A stretch of 64,000 bases of DNA from Pogonophryne albipinna. Lineage: Eukaryota > Chordata > Actinopteri > Perciformes > Artedidraconidae. The position numbers and the translations under genes are program-made. Below, piece after piece: positions 1-10,200 of this stretch (position 1 is the first letter of the stretch; every line of letters begins with the position of its first letter). The notes under the pieces were generated by a model. The model searched no databases. It was not told the DNA's origin and saw only the letters and a program-made list of their open reading frames with translations. The DNA is taken from NCBI GenBank assembly GCA_028583405.1, contig CM053246.1, forward strand, positions 29,196,709-29,260,708, written 5' to 3'.

Positions 1-310
1 ATATGTTGGTCTTATCCCTGTATGGATTATCTTTACATTTCTAAACGTTTTCATGCAGGATTGTCACGATTCCTCAAGAACACAGGCTTATTTCTGAGAG
101 CCATTATTCTCTGTGAACTAACATTATCAAACTATGCAAACAAGCTACAAAAAGGGATACATTTGAAGTGCATTGCCCAGTCAAATCTACACCACCATCG
201 TTAAATAAACCTCATTTTTGGGAATAAAGCTGCATTTAAGACATATTAGAGATACTGCTAGAGGCAAACGCAGGGAGTGTGAGTGTGTGAGGTGAGGGGG
301 TTAAACTTGC

Positions 311-1823
311 CTGATCCAGGACAAAAAACAGGCTGTCGTAGACTTGTTGTTGGTTGTAAACAGCAACACTGTAGTCGTCCTCATCCACCCCACTGTAGTC
401 CTTCAGGAAGAGGTTTTTGAGGGCCATCATGTTCTCCTCCTTATAGGACACCACCAGCTGGTTGTTGAGGCCGAACAGGATGAGCTACAGAGGAAACATT
501 TAGAGAAAATGTATGTTTTTATGTGAATACTTGATGAAGGTAACTACATTTATACCTTTTTTTTATATATATTTTAGTCAGTTACATTGTTCTTAATTTA
601 CAAAACGTATTTGGAACTTTTCTTCCCTGCATTTGAAGATCACATACAAAAATGTACTTCCTAGCTTGTAGATTCTTTAGTTAATTGTAGCAAAGTCATT
701 TTTCAAATTTATCAAAATATTTTTATTATATATATCTCCCCAATATAATCAGTTGTAAATTAATTAAATTGAGGAAGAGGCTGAATATTTTGGTCAGAAA
801 CAGCTTTCTATTTTGGAGCAGAATGCAAACAGGTTGGAGTGGCTCCTTGTCGCAGAGATGAACAATTGGGGAATATTTTATATAGTTTAGATTTTGAATA
901 GTTTAACCTGTGCAGCACTTTCAACTAATCCTAATTTATGGAGTGTAGTGTGTGGCTAGAACCTCGTAAAGTTGTCATTTTACCTCTTAAGTAATCTGTT
1001 GATAAAGAAATTGGTCTCTTGGTTAGTTTTTATATATTAGGTTGTTTGTAAAATGCTGACAAAAAAAGAAAATCTAGTGCCACAAGGAAAGATGACTACA
1101 GAGCCCTTCACTGTCATCTTTACGTGCAAGCATAATGTTCAAACGTATGGGTAAATTCACCTACTTCATCTGCCATTTGAAAAGAAACAGGCGTACCCAC
1201 ATTATGTAAGACCCTGTGTCAAACATGTAAAATACGTCATCCCTTTGATTACAGCTTGAGGAAGCATTTCATGGGTGGATCTTATTTCCTCATCTACCTT
1301 AATCCCACTGTACATACTTGTGTGGTGATCATGACGATTTTCAGAATCTGCACCACAAGTTTCCAGGGTTTCTGTCCTCTGGCCCGGTACTTCTCACAGG
1401 GGCTCATAAAGTAATACTTCAGGTCATCTCTCAGGGTGTCCTCTTTGATAATGTCTTGGGTTGAGCCAGAGCTGAAAGACAAACAACATGCAATGTTGTG
1501 CAAGAGCTGTGAGACAAAATGAAATAAATAAAATGAAATGAAGAGGACAGGAAACAGCAGGCCGGAAGAAAAGAAACAGAAGTGAAAGCAGTTATTTTAT
1601 GAGAAATAAACTTGAGCAATAGCCATCTTTCACAGGAAGAACTGCATGTGCCTGCCAAGTACACTGAATGCATTCATGGGGCTGCCTGGGTTTAAGTCCA
1701 AGGTTAGAAAGTACACTTTCAATATTTTCCTAAATGTGTTGCCCACAAGCTCTCCCTGACAGAGTTCAAATCTCGTACTACTTATTTTTTACAGTTGCTG
1801 GAAATTAACTTTAAGGATATATT

Positions 1824-1918
<95 letters not shown>

Positions 1919-2231
1919 TTTTCCTGCTAAATGAGTTGTTTTAACTACCTGTCTGGTCCTGTCAGGAATAATTAACTGAGTGGTGCTGTTGTTTTTGGAA
2001 ATACAACATCTACGGCATTTAAATAGGCTTTATGTTAATTTTGTCCGGTTTAACCATGGCTTTAACCTACATATTAAACTTCAGAAACACCATTTTAAAA
2101 TAATTTAACATTCAAGTTAGTTTCAAAATGTCGAAAACAAACAACTTTTACAGGTTTTAGTGCTAGTTTCTTAAAACTAATACTTACCAAATTGAATTGC
2201 TGCGGTCCAGATACCGAACTAATAATTCCAT
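311..2231 (-). CDS. mcoln2: Mucolipin TRP cation channel, N-terminal exons only
   Basis: Mucolipins are endolysosomal Ca2+/cation channels of the TRPML family. Three coding exons are visible: 2188-2231 (ATG at 2231, A at -3 and G at +4, in-frame stop upstream), 1318-1471 and 311-484, giving 124 residues in continuous phase. The protein shows the cytosolic family motif YYFMSPCEKYRARG followed by the basic KPWKL stretch, then the start of transmembrane helix 1 (residues about 53-72, QILKIVMITTQLILFGL). The first luminal segment begins with NNQLVVSYKEEN and GVDEDDYS. The acidic DEDDYS run and the very short N-terminus fit MCOLN2 better than MCOLN1 or MCOLN3; this paralogue call is from memory. 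The last visible exon ends at a GC donor (CAG|GCAAGT). The pore and remaining helices lie off the left edge. I see no coding exon in 1-310. Confidence 0.85.
1826..1918. repeat. Compound (TA)n-(CA)n microsatellite
   Basis: About 75 bases of uninterrupted TA dinucleotides run directly into a short (CA)n run, inside the first mcoln2 coding intron. Such compound arrays are common in fish and highly length-variable. Confidence 0.95.
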
Positions 2232-2560
2232 GATAGATGATCCACGTGGACACAGCAGAAAAGCGAGTTTTTAGTTGTCAAAAGGCTGACGGACACACAG
2301 TTACAGCAGAGGAGGCTCTACAGATAGATAGGTTCTGTGACACAGCTCCCTCCACTCAGCCAATCAGGAAATTAGTTTCAGGAGGCGAAAAGGTTTCCAA
2401 TCTGCGGTCCGCTGAACCACCAGGGGTCACCAAGACGATCGTCATTGGTAATGGCAAAAATATAAACACTGTGTGCAAAAAACGGAAGAAACAGTTGCTT
2501 TATCGTTTCTGTTCTTCAATAATAATAAAAAAACGTAGTCTCCAAATCTTTATAATTAAT
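2232..2560 (-). promoter_or_regulatory. Putative mcoln2 5' region
   Basis: This is the stretch immediately upstream of the mcoln2 start codon. It contains a CCAAT box (GCCAATCAG near 2359-2367) about 130 bases from the ATG, and a CACGTG E-box (2243-2248) just upstream of the start. The E-box CCACGTGG resembles sites used by USF/TFE-type bHLH factors, and TFE factors are known regulators of lysosomal genes. No TATA box is clear. The promoter call is inferred from position and motifs only. Confidence 0.35.
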
Positions 2561-4215
2561 TAATTCAGGTTTATAATGTTTTATTTAATTTAGGAATAGC
2601 ATTCTGGTGAGGAAAACCCAAACATTTTGTTGGTTTAGGGATAGTCATGTTTTAATATATTGAGTCTAAAAAATAATCTGTAATCTACGGAAGACAATTA
2701 AAGCCACATGAGAAAATATGTTGGGAGGTGACCAAAAGTACTAAAAAGTATCTCAGAATTTTGAGAAAAAACTGAACTCAACATTTTGTTTGACTTTTGG
2801 TCAGATCCAAAAATTGTTTTTCTCATGTGGCCCTAGTCCTCCTCATTAATAAGAATCAGCCTGTATCTACAAAGTGCTTTTAATTATGGCAAGCAACATA
2901 AAGAGAGAAATACCAAGAAGCTGACATCAGTGTCCACAATGATACAGCCCTGTCCGCTATGTGAATACCCCGTTATGATCCAATCCTAGGTCTTATCTAC
3001 AAAAAATCAAACACACCCCTCACATGGGGATTTGACATAAGTAAAAAATAACTCAAATTGCCAAACCTCTTCTTTCGGTTTTATTTTAGCTGAGTAGACA
3101 CTAAAAAAAACAAAAAACGAACAATATTTTATTGCCTACCAATAATTACCCATTAATGTAACAGTGTTGGAATTAAAAACCTGATAGGAAACATTATTTA
3201 TTTCTAAAGGAGTTCATTTTATTTACATTTTTTGTGCTTTGGCCATTTGGGGGCAGTGACAATAAACTGCCCCCACAACATGGATATATGATCACCTTAT
3301 AAAGTTAATGTAGAACACATTTGAGCATAGCCAACAGACATGTAGCCTCATTATCATTCATTTACAGTCGTGTTTGTGTCCAGCAAATTCTACAGTCTAC
3401 AATGAAACAAGTAAATTAAATCTTTGAGCCTGAAAGCCTAAACAATATGCTGAGAGAAAGACTGTATTTTCTTACCTGACTATTCCATTTTTTATTGATT
3501 AAATAATTTATATCAATGATTTTGTAATGTAGACTTTAGTTTAGGAATTTATGAAATTCATAATTACCACTTTTAGTAAATGAGTACTGCTGCCCATAAC
3601 AATTGACTTCAACATGACCTTTTAAGCCCTCATACAAAACATAAAAAATCACAAAAATATCATTTTGTGAAAACAGCACTAGGAAATCTTTTTCTTCCCT
3701 TATACGTTACAAAGTCTACATTTATATTTCAAGTGTTCATTGTATTAATCAAAACAGTCTGTGTTATCATTACAGTGAAACTAAGAAAACCTAGTTTGTA
3801 AGAACCTGATCATGGGTAAGACTGAAAGATCAGATCAAGTCAACAATACTGACTTTCAACAAATCCGTTTCCCTGAGAGCTGTTTAAGTCTAGCTGATGT
3901 GCAATTTATACAATATTAAGCTCTTTCTTACTGAGGAAATACAGCAGACGCAAAAATAAACCTGAAATAATTAACAGATTCATCAAACAGCATTGGTATC
4001 TACACTCAGGGAAAGATACCTTCCTTTGGCTGCACGGCATAAATATAAAGCTAGTTGGCAACACTGGACTGGCTCCCTGATTGAACCTTTGAAATGTTGT
4101 GCATGCACATTTTAACAATGCCTGTACGTCGTAACTGTCCTTTGCATCACAGTCAAACAAAAAGCACTAAACACTGAAGACACTAATCCTCCTGCTCAGA
4201 AGCTGCCTACTCCGC
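2561..4215. other. Intergenic / clcc1 3'UTR region
   Basis: AT-rich DNA between the mcoln2 5' end and the clcc1 stop codon. No conserved coding exon is recognisable. Part of it is presumably the clcc1 3'UTR, because minus-strand AATAAA signals (TTTATT on the plus strand) occur near 3490, 3198 and 3081. I cannot tell which is used. Confidence 0.5.
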
Positions 4216-7200
4216 TCATGTTGGAGACGTCTCCTGAACAGGAACTCCGACGGTTTCAACGTGCAGCAGCGAGACAGAGGGGGTCCTGTCCTCTGCTGGA
4301 GCATGCAGGTCCTGCTGGGATGAGGTAAACATCAGAAATATATTAGACAAAAAGGTTACATGCTTAAATAAAGATGTGCAAATAACACATTCATAAAGCA
4401 AAGTCTAATAGATTCAGCAATAATAGATTGAGCCCCTATATGTCTACTGAGTTAATAAAGCAACTGCCTCGTAAAGGAATTAAGCCTAATGCTGGCTTGA
4501 GTCCCTAAATGTCGTTACCAGAGGTTTTCAAACTGGGAGGCCGGTCTTTTAAGGGATGCTGAATACTGATTTAACAGAGACTTAGTAAATAAAAAGGAAA
4601 AACATTATAATCAATCAATCAACGTTTATTTATATAGCCTAATATCACAATGTATCACAAAATGTGTCTTAGGGGGCTTCACAGTTTGTACAGAATACAT
4701 TCATAGATGCATTCGTTTTCCATGGATCATATAATATAGCCTTAATGTGTTGGATTAAGGAGGTAGGTCAGAGGCACAGTAGTTTTAAGGACAGATTTTT
4801 TTTATGTACGTAATGTAGCCTGATGTTATTCCAAACAGCAATATTAAGTTATCTTGGCTCACAGTATCAGAATTTGTAAACCCCTGGTCTAATCTGACTA
4901 AGATGTTACAAATGGCAATTAAACAATTATTAACTCAATGTACTTTTTGCAATGGAATTCCACTTCTTTATTGATAAGAAAAGAAAAGATAAAATTATAT
5001 ATCTATCAACTATACTCATTAGGAAAGAGAAAGTAGAATAATTATAGTCATACAGAGAATTATTATTTAGAAGCTAAACGAGAAGAAAATATTAATTTCT
5101 TCAGATTTTAGATATCATCAAATTCATTTATCAGTAGGTCATGGTATTTTGGTTAAAATTGGTATTCCACTTCACTTAGTACATTATGTGTGTTACATTT
5201 TAACAAACTTAAGAGGTATGGTGTGGCAGCAGAAACCCTGGACATGAAAATACAGCTATACATTTTATCCAAAGGTTACTGGCTGAACACATTCACAATA
5301 TGGATCGTAAAAACACAAACACATGGAAGTGAGGAATTAAAATATGAACTAGTTAAGAAATACTTATTTACCAATTTATGTCGCCTGTGAATATTCACCA
5401 TCCCATTTTTGCATGGGCAAAGCTGAAGCATTAAAAAAATAAACAGGGTACTTTGAGAGTTAGAAAGCAGTATTTTTCCAAACTCAGACATTATTAATTT
5501 AATTTAGTTTTCAAGTAGTTAAACCACTCACCTGGACATCAGTCTGTGCACGCGGCCTTCTTTCTGGCTGAGAGCGAGCTGCCGCACTATCTTTGCTGAG
5601 TTGCTCTGGAGGAGGTACTTCATTCCCTCTCAGAGGTTTAGATTTCGCTGGAGAGTCAGCGGGTTTAGATTCTGTTTTGGTCGTGTTAGCAGCAGCATTG
5701 CTAGCACTCTCTCCTTCCATCTCTTGTGTCTCCGTCTGGTTTTCTGACTCAGCAGAGACAATCTGCTCCGGCTCACTCTGCGCAGTATCTGCCTCATCCT
5801 CGCTGTAGGGAGGCTCGTCTGCGTGAAGTGTTTCCACAACCTCTATGGCTGGCTCCTCCCTGGGTCTTTGGGGCCGCCTCTGACAAACCTGGTTCCCTCC
5901 ACCATTAGCGGGAGCAGCTCGGAGCCTCAGGGCAGGTTGTGGTGCGTCCCCGCCCGCTAAGTAGTCCCCACCTGCTAAGTAGTCCCCGCCCTCGATCTGC
6001 TGGATTCGAGGCTGCTGCTGTTGCTCCAGCTGTGGAGGAGGGGGATCCCTGCGAGGTCGGCGGAAAAGAGCAGCGATGCCATACTGGAAGGCTGCCTGCA
6101 CACTTCCATACATGCAAACCTGTAGATTTGATTAATATGTATCAGTATAGAGAAACATTTATTTTATGAGGGTCAGTGTGTCTATCAACACTCCTTACCA
6201 CAATGGCAAGCACGATGGTGAGGAGAACTGGGATCTGCAGGGTAATCGGTAGATCTTTGAGGAGGGCAACAAGAAACTCACTGATACCCTGCCCGATGTG
6301 CTTCAGTGGCTCCGTGATCAAGGTCGTGACGGTAACTGCAATCGCCTAAACAGAGATGAAAATGTCACTATTTCCACACCAAAAAGGGGGGCAAAAAAGT
6401 ATTTAGTCAGCCACCAATTGTGCAAGTTCTCCCACTTAAAAAGATGAGAGAGGCCTGTAATTTTCATCCTAGGTATACCTCAACTATGAGAGACAAAATG
6501 AGAAGAAAAAAAAAAATCCAGAAAATCACATTGTCTGATTTTTAAAGAATTTATTTGCAAATTATGGTGGAAAATAAGTATTTGGTTAATAACAAAAGTT
6601 AATCTCAATACTTTGTTACATACCCTTTGTTGACAATGACAGAGGTCAAACGTTTTCTGTAAGTCTTCACAAGGTTTTCACACACTGTTGCTGGTATTTT
6701 GGCCCATTCCTCCATGCAGATCTCCTCTAGAGCAGGGGTTCCCAACCCCCGGTCCGCGGACCGGTACCGGGCCGCGGAGGTGTTACTGCCGGGCCGCGAA
6801 ATAGCTGTGAGTTTATCGTAATATTTGCAGAATTATAAATATATACAAATATTTTATCAAAAGATATTCAATTTTTTTTAAATCTTCGCACCTATACCAG
6901 TCATATTATTTCATCCAAAACATACAAAATAAATAAAAATTGGTTAGCATAAGGTCTCAGCCTCTCGTGCGCAGACAAAGTTACCGGTGCGCCAATAGGA
7001 AGTGGAGCACACAGGAGACAACCGTTTCATCGCAGACTGTTATGTTTATGTGGGGAAATGGCAGTGCATACATTATTTGAGATATATTTCGAACTCAGAC
7101 TTCATTTTAAGGACATCGCGGCTACGGGTGTAGAGCTATTTTTTTATTTGTAAAACCTCCTTCCCTTCATGAAATGGCTGCAGCATCAGGGGGCAGCCTC

Positions 7201-10200
7201 TGAGAAGTGCAGCACCAGCGCGTGCAGCACCAGCGCGTGCAGCACCAGCGCGTACACACCGCCTTCACTGTGTTCCCCACTGCAGGCTGCTACGTTTCAA
7301 CCACACACACACCTCTCCACACACACACACACATCGAACGGCCCGATTATTCCCCCTATTACTCGTTGTATGAAGGAAATGTCCGGTCACTAAGGCACAT
7401 GATGTGTGTGTATGTGCTCTGCTCAGCTCCGCTGTGTGTGTGTGTATGTTCGGTGTGTTTGTGTGTGTCCAACAACGGCATTTGTTTTCAAATTACCATG
7501 AACAGTAATTTACACACATCTGGCAAACTCCATAGGTTATTATGGCTGGCAAACAAGTCCAGAGGTCTCACTGACATTTCAGTTATATCAGTATATTCCA
7601 ATCTTTATTCCAGACTCAAGGTCCATATCACATACAAAAAGACAAAACACACATCAATAAATAAGATAAAAAGCTAAACACAAAACACAGTATGTGTACA
7701 GTGGTCCTAATTTGTTTTAATTGTATCCTGGTTTTAAACGTTGTTAATATGTTTTGGATGCATATTGTTCTATTATTTGTTCAGGCTGTTACATACAATT
7801 AGCCACTGTTGTCACCTATATTAGGCTATATTATATTAATATTTGTAAAGCGGTCCTAATTTTTTGTTTTGATTGTATCCTGGTTTTAAACGTTGTTAAT
7901 ATGTTTTGGATGCATATTGGTATTTCTTCAGGCTGTTAAATACAATTAGCCTCTGTTGCCACCTGCTGGTGAGTAAATATTCAAATCAGTTAAAATTGAC
8001 AACCGGTCCGCACATTTTTTTTGATGTATCTGCCGGTCCTTGGCACAATAATGGTTGGGAACCCCTCCTCTAGAGCAGTGATGTTTTGGGGCTGTCGCTG
8101 GGCAACACGGACTTTCAACTCCCTCCAAAGATTTTCTATGGGGTTGAGATCTGGAGACTGGCTAGGCCACTCCAGGACCTTGAAATGCTTCTTACGAAGC
8201 CACTCTTTCATTGCCCGGGCGGTGTGTTTGGGATCATTGTCATGCTGAAAGACCCAGCCACGTTTCATCTTCAATGCCCTTGCTGATGGAAGGAGGTTGT
8301 CACTCAAAATCTCACGATACATGGCCCCATTCATTCTTTCCTTTACACGGATCAGTCGTCCTGGTCCCTTTGCAGAAAAACAGCCCCAAAGCATGATGTT
8401 TCCACCCCCATGTTTCACAGTAGGTATGGTGTTCTTTGGATGCAACTCAGCATTCTTTCTCCTCCAAACACGTCTAGTTGAGTTTTTACCAAAAAGTTCT
8501 ATTTTGTTTCATCTGACCATATGACATTCTCCCAATCCTCTTCTGGATCATCTAAATGCTCTCTAGCAAACTTCAGACGGGCCTGGACATGTACTGGCTT
8601 AAGCAGGGGGACACGTCTGGCACTGCAAGATTTGAGTCCCTGGCAGCGTAGTGTGTTACTGATGGTAGCCTTTGTTACTTTGGTCCCAGCTCTCTGCAGG
8701 TCATTGACTAGGTCCCCCCGTGTGGTTCTGGGATTTTTGCTCACCGTTCTTGTGATCATTTTGACCCCACGGGGTGAGATCTTGCGTGGAGCCCCAGATC
8801 GAGGGAGATTATCAGTGGTCTTGTATGTCTTCCATTTTCTAATAATTGCTCCCACAGTTGATTTCTTCACACCGAGCTGCTTACCTATTGCAGATTCAGT
8901 CTTCTCAGCCTGGTGCAGGTCTACAATTTTGTTTCTGGTGTCCTTTGACAGCTCTTTGGTCTTGGCCATAGTGGAGTTTGGAGTGTGACTGTTTGAGGTT
9001 GTGGACAGGTGTCTTTTATACTGATAACGAGTTCAAACAGGTGCCATTAATACAGTTAACAAGTGGAGGACAGAGGAGGCTCTTAAAGAAGAAGTTACAG
9101 GTCTGTGAGAGCCAGAAATCTTGTTTGTTTGTCGGTGAGCAAATACTTATTTTACCGAGGAATTTACCAATGAATTCATTAAAAATCCTACAATGTGATT
9201 TCCTGGATTATTTCCCTCCATTCTGTCTCTCATAGTTGAAGTGTACCTAGGATCACAATTACAGGCCTCTCTCATCTTTTTAAGTGGGAGAACTTGCACA
9301 ATTGGTGGCTGACTAAATACTTTTTTGCCCCACTGTAGATATTCAAAACCAATAGAAGACTCTCGATTGTTAAATGGGAACATATTTATAAGACAGAGTA
9401 AAATGCTTTAGATTCTTCCTCAATTATTGCCTTAAAACAACAATGCAACATTTTGGCTCTTTTATGTTTTGATGTATTAAAACATAGGTAACATTTATTG
9501 TCACAAGGTGTGTTCTTAGACTGGAAACACATACATGCTATTACAGTGAAATACCTTGGTTGGAGGTACCAGCAGAATGGGGTTGACCAGAAGGACTTCA
9601 TAGTATTTCTTACAGGGGTCATCTTGAAGAGTCAAGGTGCTTCTGAAGAACTCTGTAGAAAAACAATTGAAGACATTAGAGGTAGTTAGGAAATCAAGCT
9701 TCTTTCTTTAAATCTTGGTATCCATAGTATTAGAATGCCTCCTGTCGACAAAAATCTACCGTCAAACATCAGTTTAAAAGATACTCACCTGATGGTAACT
9801 CGTTTTCATAGTTTCAAATTATTCCATTAATAGCCTCAATGGCTTTTAAATAAACTTCAACGTTGTTAAAGAACCGATACTGTCATAGAAGCATAGACAC
9901 TATCATTATTTATTCTTCATGCTATTGCTGTGCAGTGGAAACCATGCATTTTCAAATATATGAACACTTGTAATCACCTTTCAAGCTGTCACTCCAGTCA
10001 AATTTCTTAATTCCAGTGCACTTGTCATAGTTCTCCATCTTCACTTGGTTTCTTTGGTGGTCAGCAAAGGCAATCTGAAAAAACAAATTAAAAAAACAGC
10101 AGTATTACAAACCTGCCAAAAGAAAGAAAAGCGGTATTGAATGGCAGCTTAACACAAGCAATGGAACTTCACCTTGTACAGATAGAGCCAGTTCCATACA

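Larger units (their letters stand above)
6605..8969 (-). pseudogene. Tc1 transposase, frameshifted and split
   Basis: This is the coding part of the Tc1 element. It carries two independent lesions: a single-base loss at about 8505 giving a premature stop after SDETK, and the insertion of a hAT element at 6733-8067. All three DDE catalytic positions are still recognisable in their respective frames. The copy cannot make an active enzyme, but it could be moved in trans through its ends. Confidence 0.9.
6385..9337 (-). mobile_element. Tc1/mariner transposon, interrupted
   Basis: A near-complete Tc1-like element in a clcc1 intron. Inverted ends of about 200 bp begin GGGGCAAAAAAGTATTTAGT on the left (about 6386) and mirror this on the right, ending CCCCACTG at 9335 before a TA. 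The minus-strand transposase starts at 8969 ([14 protein letters not shown]) with a paired helix-turn-helix DNA-binding region, then the first catalytic Asp in IWSDETK. A one-base deletion near 8505 shifts frame and creates a stop. The shifted frame continues to 8076 with the second Asp ([11 protein letters not shown]) and the Glu ([10 protein letters not shown]) of the DD34E triad. The ORF is then cut by a 1.3-kb hAT element and resumes at 6724, ending at about 6605. Sequence outside these lesions looks close to the fish Tc1 consensus I recall. Confidence 0.95.

Noticed and set aside
5593..6169. Several overlapping reading frames on both strands of the clcc1 exon
   Set aside because: Only the minus-strand frame joins in phase to neighbouring clcc1 exons; the others are shadows of a GC-rich exon.
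8521..8988. 155-aa plus-strand frame
   Set aside because: Antisense of the Tc1 transposase; no family resemblance in this orientation.
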